Origin: Pseudomonadota bacterium
GTDB taxonomy: Bacteria > Pseudomonadota > Gammaproteobacteria > Steroidobacterales > JBCBZW01
Assembly (NCBI GenBank): GCA_039193195.1
Contig: JBCCWS010000006.1
Location: forward strand, 156,079-220,078
Reading direction: 5' to 3'
DNA: 64,000 nucleotides
The notes below the pieces were generated by a model. That model did not search any database and had not been told where the DNA came from. It saw only the letters and a list, made by a program, of their open reading frames with translations. The position numbers and the translations under genes were made by a program. Below are positions 1-8,328 of the stretch, in pieces; the stretch's first letter is position 1, and each line of letters begins with the position of its first letter.

Positions 1-446
1 ATCGTGGACCCGTCGACGTCTCCATCGGCGTACACGCAGCGATGCGCGGTCATGCAGGGAATCCCCATGCAGGCCCCCACCGCAAAGGAGGCCGTGTCCG
101 GCAGCGTGACGGCGCGCGATTGATCCAGCGCCACATACTCCGCGGCGGTGCCGAAGCGGCGAGCGAACTGGGCCTGATACACCCACACCCGCTCGCCGAC
201 TCGCGCCTCGGAGACGTCCTCGCCAACGGCTTCGATGATGCCCGCGCCGTCGCTGTGGGGAATCACCAGCCCACCGTCGAGCAGGTTCGCAAAGGACCCT
301 GCCCGCTTTTTCACGTCGGACGGGTTGACGCCGCTGGCGCTCAACCTCACCAACACTTCGCCGGTGCCCGCGACGGGGACCGGCTGCTCGCCCACCACAA
401 GCGCGTCTTCCGCGGCCCCGAAGCGTTCGAACCATGCCGCTCTCAT
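1..446 (-). CDS. Quinone oxidoreductase-like medium-chain dehydrogenase (5' part; runs off the window)
   Basis: The reading frame opens with ATG at 446 and stays open to the window edge, giving about 148 residues of an N-terminal GroES-like fold. It begins MRAAWFERFG and carries GEVLVRLSASGVNPSDVKKR, then a PHSDGAGIIEAVGEDV stretch, the usual N-terminus of NADPH:quinone oxidoreductases (zeta-crystallin/QOR group, MDR superfamily). The NADPH-binding Rossmann half lies outside the window, and no zinc-ligand cysteine cluster is seen in the part present. It starts 25 bp after the SDR gene stop and follows it on the same strand, so the two are probably co-transcribed behind the TonB-dependent receptor. 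Substrate is unknown; family assignment is firm, the specific reaction is inferred. Confidence 0.85.
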   Translation of the reverse strand, partial: MRAAWFERFGAAEDALVVGEQPVPVAGTGEVLVRLSASGVNPSDVKKRAGSFANLLDGGLVIPHSDGAGIIEAVGEDVSEARVGERVWVYQAQFARRFGTAAEYVALDQSRAVTLPDTASFAVGACMGIPCMTAHRCVYADGDVDGST

Positions 447-471
447 CGCCTGCCTCCGATCATGTCTCACG

Positions 472-1251
472 TTACTCCAACCCGTTGGAAAGCGATTCGG
501 TATGCCCGTCGACGCCAATCGCCTGGCCGGAGATCTTCGCCCCGAGGGGCGAGGTCAGAAAGTACACCATCTCCGCCACGTCCTTGGCCTCGACGAAGCA
601 GCGCAGCGACGACTGACGCTCATAGGCTTTTCGAATAGCCTCAGGGGCCACCCCTCGGGCGCCCGCATCGCGCTCGATCACGCCATCGATGCGAGGGCCA
701 GCAACACTCCCTGGGCAGATGGCATTGACGCGAATCCCCTCGGGGCCAAGCTCCATCGCCAGTGTCTTGGTCATCCCGATCAATGCCCATTTCGATGCGG
801 CGTAGGGCAGACGTAAGGGAAAGCCGAACAGCCCTGCGTTCGACGAGATGTTCACGATCGACCCGTATTCGCTTGCGCGCAGCATGGGAATCGCCCGGCG
901 CAGGCAATAGAACTGGCCGCTCAAGCTCACCGAAATCGCCCGATCCCAGTCCTCCGTACCAATCGCTTCCGCCGGCGCCGTAGGGCCCGCGATACCTGCG
1001 TTGTTCACCAGCACGTCCAGGCCGCCGTACGTCTGCTCGAGCTCCGCGAACACGCGCTCCACGTCTGCCACCGACGACACGTCCCCCACGGACCCCGTGA
1101 TGCCACTGCCATCGTTCGAAAGCTGTGCCACCGCCTCCTGGTTAACATCGCACACATGCACGCGGTGCCCACTGTCGATGAATCGCTGAGCGGTGACCCG
1201 ACCAATGCCGTCGGCGCCGCCGGTGATCAAGACTGTGAGTGCGTTAGTCAT
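472..1251 (-). CDS. Short-chain dehydrogenase/reductase (SDR)
   Basis: This 259-residue protein is a classical SDR. The cofactor-binding TGGADGIG motif lies at residues 10-17, the NNAG motif near residue 87, a catalytic Ser in the NISSNAG region, and the YAASK active-site motif near residues 150-154. Such enzymes oxidise or reduce an alcohol/carbonyl using NAD(P)H in the cytoplasm. The C-terminus (SGQAIGVDGHTES) is the normal SDR ending. It begins 12 bp after the stop of the TonB-dependent receptor and is followed by the quinone-oxidoreductase-like gene, so the three likely form one operon for uptake and oxidation of a small organic compound. The substrate cannot be read from sequence. Confidence 0.92.
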   Translation of the reverse strand: MTNALTVLITGGADGIGRVTAQRFIDSGHRVHVCDVNQEAVAQLSNDGSGITGSVGDVSSVADVERVFAELEQTYGGLDVLVNNAGIAGPTAPAEAIGTEDWDRAISVSLSGQFYCLRRAIPMLRASEYGSIVNISSNAGLFGFPLRLPYAASKWALIGMTKTLAMELGPEGIRVNAICPGSVAGPRIDGVIERDAGARGVAPEAIRKAYERQSSLRCFVEAKDVAEMVYFLTSPLGAKISGQAIGVDGHTESLSNGLE

Positions 1252-1263
1252 CGAAACTATTGC

Positions 1264-3672
1264 TTACTCGAACCGCATACTGAACCTCATGCCCACCGAC
1301 AAGGGGCGATTGGCGACCACCCGATCATCCCCGCCCCTTGAAAATAGCGTTAGCTGGGCATTCTCGTCCGTCACATTGTTGACGTAGACATCGAGATTAG
1401 TATTGCCGAACCTGACCCCACCCGAGAGATTTAGCAGCCCGTAGCTGTCCTGCTCCAAACGGCCATCGACGAACAGATCATTTTGCGAACTGTCCGTCCA
1501 GTTCCACGCCGCCTGGAAATAGGCGTCGCGACCGGCGACGTTAAAGGTGTGTCGTGAGATCAGCGTGTACTTCAGGTCTGGCGTAAATGGAAGATCGGTG
1601 CCCTCCGGCGCCGCCGGCGTCGTGTCCGTCGTACCGACAAAGAAATCCTCAGAGAGCTCCGCATCGTTGTAGGAGAACCCACCGGAGAGGGTCCATCCCT
1701 CGGTGACCAGCACTTCGAAATCGCCCTCGATACCGATGATATCGGCTCCCCCCGTATTCGCTGTGAGGCCGAGGAACGACCCGAAGCTCTCTACGTCAAA
1801 CCGGGTGAGCTGCAGGTCCTCCCAGTCCATGACGTACGCAGCCCCGTTGAACCGTGCTCTACCGTTTGCAAAGGTGGTCTTCCAGCCCACCTCATAGTTC
1901 TTGAGGAAATCGGGCTGGTAGATCTGCGGTATCACGGGACTCGGCTCGCGGTTGACGCCACCCGGTCTAAAGCCCTCCGAGTAGGTGGCGTAGACCAGCA
2001 CATCGTCACTGAACTGGTAACTCGCATTGACCTTGGTGGTGAAGTCATCGATCTTGGCCCCTAGCCCCCCGCCACAGTCGGCACTGGTTGAGGTGCCATT
2101 GCCGATCCGGTTCCCGTCCGCGGGATCGAAGCAGCTGAAGCGCGAGCCGACGAAACCCGTCAGGTCATCGTCGGTTTCGAACCAGCGCAAGCCCACAGTA
2201 GCCGATAGCTTCTCCGTCAGATCGAGCGTCACCTCACCAAACACAGCGATTTCGGAGAAGTCGCGCTGCTGATTAGTCGCAAAGTAGAGATCCTCGCGGC
2301 CGTTGATGTTGCGATTCAGGGGAATATCGTTGCCGTCTGGGATGGTCGGAATGACCCACTGATTGAAGTAGTCGTGCTCATCGTTGTTGTAGAACAGCCC
2401 TGCCACCCAGCGCAGCCTGCGATCCGCCTTCGACTGCAGGCGAACCTCGATGGACGAGCGCTTGAACGCGCTGTCGTTCTCGTACTGGATGCGGGGGTCG
2501 GTGCAGTTATTGAAGTCGTAATTCACGCAGGTGTAGTAGTACTCGATGTACGCCGAGTACTCTGAATACTGGGAGTAGTCGATGTCGTACTCGACTTCAC
2601 GATCCAGGTAGGAACCGGCAAAGGTGATGTCGGCAAAGCCTAGGTCACCGGTGAGCGTCAGCCCCAGCTGCGTCCAAGTGTCCTCGTAGTTGTCCTGAAA
2701 GAAGCGCTCTACCCTGCCCTGTCCGGGCCCATTCAGGCCCGGCTGATCCGCAAAGACGCCGTCGGACTGCTGCATCTGCGCAATAACGCTGGCCGTGGCG
2801 GTCCAGCTGTCGTTCAGGTCGATGCCCAAGGCCGCTCGCGCACCGGTGTTGGTCAGGGTGTTGTAGTCCTCCTCGACCGTGTTCTGATCCGGATTGGCGT
2901 TACCGCTGTTGGACACGGTGATGCCGCTGCGCGATAAGGTCAGCGACGCGGGCACCACATCGATCCAACCACCGTCCTCCACCCGCCAGCCGACCAGGCG
3001 AATCGCGGCATTGTCCGAGAGGGGCACGTTAGCGAAGCCTTCGACGGAGTACCCAGCGTCACCGCCCTTTACCGTGTTGCCGCCAACGTCGACGCCAGCG
3101 GCAAAGGCGGAAGGATCGGGCTTGTTGGTGATGATACGCAGTGCGCCCGCTTGAGAGTTGGCCCCGTACAAGGTGCCTTGCGGTCCGGCGAGCGTTTCGA
3201 TACGCGAGATGTCGTAAACGTGAACGTCGAGGTTCCGACCGATCGCGGTGACCGGCTGGTCATCCAGGTACAGCGCCACACTCGGAGTGGTGCCGGAGAA
3301 GTTTCCATCGCCTCCATCCGATACGCCGCGCATGTAGATCTGCGCCTGACCGGGCCCGAACTGCTGGGCAGAAACGGTGGGCAAAAACTGGAAGTAGTCG
3401 GCGAACCCGGTGATGTTCAGCTCGTCGAGCTTCTGCTCGCCGAGCACGTTCACGCTGACCGGAACGTCCTGAAGGTTCTGGGTGCGCTTCTGCGCCGTGA
3501 CGACCACCTCCTCCAGCGTCAGTTCCTGCGCCAACGCCGCCCCAGTGCTGGCGAAGAGCACCCCTGTCGCCACCCCCGCCGGGATAGCCCGCCGTCGTAA
3601 CGCCCGTCGAACGTCCGCAGCCAACATGGCGTGCCGCGTGCAGCGGCCTGATCCGCTGTTGAACCTCTTCAT
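1264..3672 (-). CDS. TonB-dependent outer-membrane receptor
   Basis: About 802 residues from ATG at 3672; an upstream in-frame TTG at 3693 is possible, but the ATG has a G-rich ribosome-binding region just before it. An N-terminal signal sequence ends near ASTGAALAQ and is followed by LTLEEVVVTAQKRTQNLQDV, the TonB-box/plug start of the family. The plug contains the conserved IETLAGPQGTLYGANSQAGA segment, and the rest is a beta-barrel ending MRFSMRFE, with a terminal aromatic residue as expected of outer-membrane proteins. It is the non-siderophore, pesticin-receptor-like type common in carbon-scavenging gammaproteobacteria. It leads an operon with an SDR and a quinone-oxidoreductase-like gene, suggesting import of an organic substrate that these enzymes then oxidise. 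The ligand is unknown. Confidence 0.93.
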   Translation of the reverse strand: MKRFNSGSGRCTRHAMLAADVRRALRRRAIPAGVATGVLFASTGAALAQELTLEEVVVTAQKRTQNLQDVPVSVNVLGEQKLDELNITGFADYFQFLPTVSAQQFGPGQAQIYMRGVSDGGDGNFSGTTPSVALYLDDQPVTAIGRNLDVHVYDISRIETLAGPQGTLYGANSQAGALRIITNKPDPSAFAAGVDVGGNTVKGGDAGYSVEGFANVPLSDNAAIRLVGWRVEDGGWIDVVPASLTLSRSGITVSNSGNANPDQNTVEEDYNTLTNTGARAALGIDLNDSWTATASVIAQMQQSDGVFADQPGLNGPGQGRVERFFQDNYEDTWTQLGLTLTGDLGFADITFAGSYLDREVEYDIDYSQYSEYSAYIEYYYTCVNYDFNNCTDPRIQYENDSAFKRSSIEVRLQSKADRRLRWVAGLFYNNDEHDYFNQWVIPTIPDGNDIPLNRNINGREDLYFATNQQRDFSEIAVFGEVTLDLTEKLSATVGLRWFETDDDLTGFVGSRFSCFDPADGNRIGNGTSTSADCGGGLGAKIDDFTTKVNASYQFSDDVLVYATYSEGFRPGGVNREPSPVIPQIYQPDFLKNYEVGWKTTFANGRARFNGAAYVMDWEDLQLTRFDVESFGSFLGLTANTGGADIIGIEGDFEVLVTEGWTLSGGFSYNDAELSEDFFVGTTDTTPAAPEGTDLPFTPDLKYTLISRHTFNVAGRDAYFQAAWNWTDSSQNDLFVDGRLEQDSYGLLNLSGGVRFGNTNLDVYVNNVTDENAQLTLFSRGGDDRVVANRPLSVGMRFSMRFE

Positions 3673-3791
3673 GACTGCCCCCCCGGACCGCAAGAAGTGT
3701 CGACGCCGACCGCGCCGATCAACCCGACGACGCTATCTCACCATCGATCTCTCAAGCAAAGGAGATTAACTCACACGCTGTTGAGAAAAAC

Positions 3792-5795
3792 TCACCTCAC
3801 CAGCGAGCCAAGCTGGTCTCTCAGGGGGGAGAGGAATCCTTCGTAGTGTCGCCATTGCTCGAGGGCACCCGAGTAGATGGGCTGGCGTACCTGTTCCGAA
3901 CTCGCGGTACGAACCGCCCGCTCGTTGCGGTAGAACTCGACGCAAGAAGGCTCGAATGGGAGGTCACAGTAGTCGAGCATGCGTCTCACTTCGGCTTCCG
4001 TGTCCGTGACCATCTGCTCGTAGTTGACGCGGAGCACACGTCCCGGAAGCACCTGATCCCAGTGATCCATCAACCCCACATAGTCGCGGTAGTAGCGACC
4101 GATCTCCTCCAGGCTATAGCTGAAATTCTGGCCGCTGGCGAAGAGCTGCTTATAACCACTGAAGCAGCAGGCCATCGCATAGCGCCGCGCATCGATGATC
4201 CGAGCGTTGGGTAGGATCAAGTGGATTAGGCCAATGTGCGCGAAGTTATTTGGCATCTTGTCGATGAAACGGGGCGCTGCGCAGCGGTGAATTTGCGTCC
4301 GCTGAAGATACTCAGCACCCAGTGCCCCCAACTCATCGGCACTCAATCGCCCGAGCACCGCCGGATACTGCGATTCATCCGAACGCTTCTTCTTTCGGCT
4401 TAGGCGACGCGCGATCGAGATGATGTCAGGCAACTCCATCGTTCCCTCGACCCTGCTGTGGCTGGCGAGGATCTGCTCCAGCAGCGTCGACCCCGCACGA
4501 GGAAGCCCAACGATGAAGATGGGCGCTTCGGACGGATTCCCGCACGGCTGCTCGCGAGCGAGGAACTCCCGAGTGAAGAAAGCCTTGTGCTGATCGAGGT
4601 TGCGGGCGTGCTCGTCTGCATCCCAGCGAACGGTCTTGCGTCGCGCTGCGTTGCCCTGCGCGTAGTAGTGAAAGGACTCCTCGTACTCGCCACGGTCCTC
4701 GAGCGCCTTTCCCAACGCGAAAGAGAGATGGTAGCTATCGTCGATCGACGCCGTGCTGTTGGCGATCTCCCGACGCATCCTCACGATCTGTGCATCATCG
4801 AATTCGAAGGTCTTTAGATTCGCTAGGCTCCAGTACGCCTCGCCGAGGCCTGGCGCGAGATGCACAGCGCGCCGATAAGCCTCAATCGCTTCCGCCTGGC
4901 GACCAACTGTCTTGAGCGCATGCCCCATGCTCATGCGCGTACGCGGCTGATCGGGATAGCGCTCTAGCACTTGCTCGTAGATCGTGATTGCCGACTCGGC
5001 TTCCCCGATCCGGGCCAGAATCGAGGCCTTGAGCAGCAGATGCGAGGGCCTGTTGGGCTCGGCGGCAATGACCCTATCGATCTCGACGAGCGCCTCACGG
5101 TAGCGAAACATCTTGAATAACAGGTGCGCAAAGTTACTCCGTGCGAAGTGAAAATCAGGCGCCAGCTCCAGGCACCGGTGGAGTAGCTTCGCTGCATCGT
5201 CGTGGCGCCCTATCCTGATCGCCACGTCCGCCAGCATTCGAATCGCCGACACGTTGGTCGGGTCCTGCTTCAAGGATTCCCGGCAAAGCCCCTCCGCAAG
5301 GCCGAGCTGGCCGGAGAATAGGGCGTTGCCCGCCTTCGCCAACAAGGGGTCTCGCACCGAGCATCGGACATGCTGTTGGTAGGCCTCGTCGCTGCCCGCG
5401 TCATCCCCACGCTCGGCGAGCAAGTCGCCCAAGGCCTTCCATGCGCTCGCCAGATCCGGCTGCAAGGACACGGCCGTACGTAGCGCAGCTTCCGCCTCAG
5501 GCCAACGGGCCGCTGAGATCAACGCTAGACCGAGTTCTGCCTGGGCGGGGGCAAACGCTGGATGCTCAGTGGCGATTGAAGACAGGGCGTCGATTGCCGC
5601 CTCGATCCGCCCCGCGTGGCGATCGGACATGGCGAGCAGCAAGCGCGCGCGCTTCTCCCCTGGTACGACCTTGAGAATCTCGCGAGCCTGCGCGTGCGCG
5701 GCTTCGGGATTCTCCTGCAGCAGGGCAAAGGCGTGGCGTAGCGCGGTGGAGACGTCGCCCATCGGGGCGTCCGGCACAGAGGGGGCGTTACTCAT
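3792..5795 (-). CDS. TPR-repeat sulfotransferase
   Basis: About 667 residues. The first 400 are tetratricopeptide repeats (for example PAQAELGLALISAARWPEAE and YEQVLERYPDQPRTRMSMGH). The C-terminal third is a sulfotransferase domain with the 5'-phosphosulfate-binding loop FIVGLPRAGSTLLEQILASH and a later DKMPNNF segment typical of Sulfotransfer_3 proteins. The family moves sulfate from PAPS to a hydroxyl or amine acceptor; the TPRs probably hold the acceptor or a partner protein. I prefer ATG at 5795; an in-frame GTG at 5870 would leave almost no room for the promoter of the divergent LysR gene starting at 5876. There is no signal peptide, so it is probably cytoplasmic. Acceptor unknown. Confidence 0.88.
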   Translation of the reverse strand: MSNAPSVPDAPMGDVSTALRHAFALLQENPEAAHAQAREILKVVPGEKRARLLLAMSDRHAGRIEAAIDALSSIATEHPAFAPAQAELGLALISAARWPEAEAALRTAVSLQPDLASAWKALGDLLAERGDDAGSDEAYQQHVRCSVRDPLLAKAGNALFSGQLGLAEGLCRESLKQDPTNVSAIRMLADVAIRIGRHDDAAKLLHRCLELAPDFHFARSNFAHLLFKMFRYREALVEIDRVIAAEPNRPSHLLLKASILARIGEAESAITIYEQVLERYPDQPRTRMSMGHALKTVGRQAEAIEAYRRAVHLAPGLGEAYWSLANLKTFEFDDAQIVRMRREIANSTASIDDSYHLSFALGKALEDRGEYEESFHYYAQGNAARRKTVRWDADEHARNLDQHKAFFTREFLAREQPCGNPSEAPIFIVGLPRAGSTLLEQILASHSRVEGTMELPDIISIARRLSRKKKRSDESQYPAVLGRLSADELGALGAEYLQRTQIHRCAAPRFIDKMPNNFAHIGLIHLILPNARIIDARRYAMACCFSGYKQLFASGQNFSYSLEEIGRYYRDYVGLMDHWDQVLPGRVLRVNYEQMVTDTEAEVRRMLDYCDLPFEPSCVEFYRNERAVRTASSEQVRQPIYSGALEQWRHYEGFLSPLRDQLGSLVR

Positions 5796-5875
5796 GACCG
5801 GCGCTAGTTTGACACGGGCAAATTCTGAACCGCAATCTATGGCGGCTTGAAGGAATTGAATTATTCTCACCGCCC
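5796..5875. promoter_or_regulatory. Divergent promoter region between sulfotransferase and LysR regulator
   Basis: Eighty bases separate the preferred sulfotransferase start (5795, minus) from the LysR start (5876, plus). It is AT-richer than its surroundings, with the run gaattgaattattctc just before the LysR gene. This is the usual place for a LysR-type regulator to control itself and its divergent neighbour. No clear operator was identified. Confidence 0.4.
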
Positions 5876-6814
5876 ATGCGCTCCAGAGTCCCCTCCCTGA
5901 ACGCTCTTCGCACCTTCGAGGCGGCCGCCCGGAATGGCAGCTTTAAGGCCGCCGCAGGCGAACTGTGCGTTTCACACTCCGCAGTGAGTCACCAAATCAA
6001 GCTGCTGGAGCGGGATCTGGGTGTCGAACTCTTCCTACGCAAATCCGGGTCCGTAGAACTCACTCGCCTGGGGCGCACGTACTACCCGATCCTGCGCGAC
6101 GCTTTCGATCGGATTGCCGACGGTACGGATCTCGTCGTGAACTCCAAGGTCCGTTCGACGCTGACGCTACAGGTCTACTCGACCTTTGCGATTCGCTGGT
6201 TGATACCGCGGATTTCGGATCTGAACGCGAAACATCCCGAACTCAAGCTGCGCTTACACACCTCACAATCGGACGTTGACTTCGAACACGAGGATGTCGA
6301 CCTCTGTGTCATGATAGGCCGCCGTTCGCGGCCCTACCTGCACTACGATTACCTCTTCTCGTCCTGCATCTTCCCGGTATGCAGCGAGGCCATGCTCGAG
6401 TCGTTCGCACTCGCCGACGATCCACGCAAGCTGGCGAAAGCCCCGTTGCTGCAAGTCTATCCCTCTAGACGAGACTGGTGGATTTGGCTCGAGGAAAACG
6501 GCATCGACGGTGTCGATCCGGACGCGGGCCAGCAGTTCGACAGCTACGATCTGGCCATGAATGCGGCCATGCAAGGCATAGGCGTGGCCTTAGGCATGGA
6601 GCCGTTCGTCAATCGAGACCTCAAAGCGAATCTGCTGCGCGAACCCTACCCAGCCATGCGCGTGTACACGCCGAATGACTGGTACCTCGTTTGCCGCGAC
6701 GAGAAATCCGATCACCCTGACGTGGTGCTCTTTCGCCGCTGGCTCGTCGACCAGGTCGCCCGCGACGACTCGATTCACATCAGGCAACACGGGCGGGCAG
6801 AGCCCCAGGGCTGA
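5876..6814 (+). CDS. LysR-family transcriptional regulator, GcvA-like
   Basis: The 312-residue protein has an N-terminal winged helix-turn-helix (SLNALRTFEAAARNGSFKAA, then LCVSHSAVSHQIKLLERDLG) and a C-terminal effector-binding domain with the pattern of GcvA-type regulators (TLQVYSTFAIRWLIPRISDL). It binds DNA as a tetramer and responds to a small molecule. Its divergent neighbour is the TPR-sulfotransferase, the most likely target besides itself. No strong Shine-Dalgarno precedes the ATG. Full length for the family; the effector is unknown. The next gene on the plus side faces it, so it is monocistronic. Confidence 0.93.
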   Translation: MRSRVPSLNALRTFEAAARNGSFKAAAGELCVSHSAVSHQIKLLERDLGVELFLRKSGSVELTRLGRTYYPILRDAFDRIADGTDLVVNSKVRSTLTLQVYSTFAIRWLIPRISDLNAKHPELKLRLHTSQSDVDFEHEDVDLCVMIGRRSRPYLHYDYLFSSCIFPVCSEAMLESFALADDPRKLAKAPLLQVYPSRRDWWIWLEENGIDGVDPDAGQQFDSYDLAMNAAMQGIGVALGMEPFVNRDLKANLLREPYPAMRVYTPNDWYLVCRDEKSDHPDVVLFRRWLVDQVARDDSIHIRQHGRAEPQG

Positions 6815-6874
6815 CCAGTTGGTCAAAGGAAGCGACAGGAGGCTCCGCAGCGCTACACGCAGCGCACGGATCAC

Positions 6875-7942
6875 TTATTCGATCGACTGCTGATCGAAGA
6901 AGTCCATGACCAATGGCCACGTTTGGTTGAGCCTGTACGTGTGCCCCATACCCAAGCGGCAGTCGAGCACCCGGGGCCAAGCAGCATCCTCCGTGCAGTA
7001 GGTACGGCAGTCTGTCTGGGGGCGCCCGTCATCGAACGGCATCGCGTCCGCCGTCACGCTGCAGCCGTGGGCCTGGGCCCAGACCCGAGTGATAGCCGTG
7101 GCGCTGGCGTAATAGAAGACGTCACCGTCGGAGGTGATCGTGTAGTAAGGGTTGCGCCAACGACCCGGCGGCACGGTGGTGTCCGCTCTTCCGGTGATGA
7201 GGAGCACGGGCAGGTCGCCCGGCTTCCCCGGCCCATCCAGGTAGGCTCTGTGCGGCAGCCCGATGATCGGCGCGATGGCCCGAAAGGTGAGCGCGCTGGC
7301 GGGATCCTGACCGAGGGACCACGTAAACATGCCCCCGTTCGAGCCTCCTGCAGCAAACACGTTATCCACATCAATACACAGCTGCTCGCCGATGTGCGCA
7401 ACCAGTGCCACGGCGAAGGCGATGTCGTCGCTCTGGCAGTGGGTCCAAGCACACGTGGTCATGGCGGTGTCGGAACACGACGGGTAGTTGTAGTCGGGTG
7501 TCGCCAAGGGGTTGCAGATAGCAGCGTTGTCGCCCGGCACGTCCCGGTTGCGTCCGTCGCCATCGAGGCCGGTGGTGGAGCCTGGGAATGACCAGGAGTT
7601 GAGGCTGCGATCCGGTTCCCCAGACCCGATGCCGCGCGGCGCCACGAGAATGTACCCCCGCGAGTCCGCTTCGGAAATCACGTTGGCGTTGCCGAGGAAC
7701 TCATTCTCGTTGCCGCCCCAGCCGTGGAAGATGGTGATGAGCTTCGTTGGCTGGTTGGCGTCATAACCCACGGGCACATGGATTCGGATAGTGCGCGTGA
7801 GCCCGTCGTGATCAAGGGTGAAGGTCCCACTTGAGAGCCCTTCGGCTCCACAGCCGGCGCTCGGCGTCATGGCGGTGGCGGGGAGAGATGCGAGGCTTAG
7901 GAGCGGTGTAAGGAGCACAGCCCGAAGTGCCGAGTGTTTCAT
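6875..7942 (-). CDS. Secreted LpqC/PHB-depolymerase-like esterase
   Basis: About 355 residues from ATG at 7942; the frame is open further upstream but those codons precede the signal peptide and look untranslated. Residues 1-24 (MKHSALRAVLLTPLLSLASL then an Ala-rich end) form a signal peptide. The mature part resembles the polyhydroxybutyrate depolymerase/feruloyl esterase LpqC family: LITIFHGWGGNENEF oxyanion region, nucleophile elbow GGSNGGMF, Asp in ITGRADTTVPPG and a late catalytic-type His in GMGHTYRL. Several Cys residues suggest disulfides in an exported protein. Likely hydrolyses a polyester or aryl ester outside the cytoplasm. Convergent with the LysR gene; no operon partner. Confidence 0.88.
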   Translation of the reverse strand: MKHSALRAVLLTPLLSLASLPATAMTPSAGCGAEGLSSGTFTLDHDGLTRTIRIHVPVGYDANQPTKLITIFHGWGGNENEFLGNANVISEADSRGYILVAPRGIGSGEPDRSLNSWSFPGSTTGLDGDGRNRDVPGDNAAICNPLATPDYNYPSCSDTAMTTCAWTHCQSDDIAFAVALVAHIGEQLCIDVDNVFAAGGSNGGMFTWSLGQDPASALTFRAIAPIIGLPHRAYLDGPGKPGDLPVLLITGRADTTVPPGRWRNPYYTITSDGDVFYYASATAITRVWAQAHGCSVTADAMPFDDGRPQTDCRTYCTEDAAWPRVLDCRLGMGHTYRLNQTWPLVMDFFDQQSIE

Positions 7943-8328
7943 GTTGTTCTGGCCAGGCGAAAAAGCGGTGGCCTTAGAGTGTATCGTCGGGCACTCCTGG
8001 CGTTCAAACCGTGTTCGGTGACGTGCTCCCATGTGTCTGGAGCAGTAGCACCCGATGTCATAAGCATCGTTGAGGTTGCGGTTACCTGCTGCAGATCGAG
8101 TCCAGGAACGCGGGTCTTTCATCACCCGGATCGCGCATTCGCGGCCCGTGCATCTGCCAGCCGAACGACGAGCTAGCCACGACAGTCAACCGAGACACCC
8201 GGTTTGCCGCGGTGGTTCGGGCGGGCTACGCTGCGGGACTGAATGCCGTTTACACGGGTGGCGCAGCTTCACGTTTCGCCGCATCAACACAACCAGAACG
8301 TCACTCCTCTACGACCCGGAGGTTACTC
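7943..8328. promoter_or_regulatory. Divergent intergenic region, esterase / FG-GAP protein
   Basis: A 386-bp stretch between divergent genes must hold both promoters. At its right end a GGAGG (8318-8322) lies six bases before GTG 8329 and decides that start. I see no convincing sigma-70 boxes, repeats or RNA structure in it. Frames remain open in places but without codon-level support. Confidence 0.45.

Noticed and set aside
5796..5870. GTG 5870 as start of the TPR-sulfotransferase
   Set aside because: It would leave five bases to the divergent LysR start and add residues unlike the family; ATG 5795 is more sensible.
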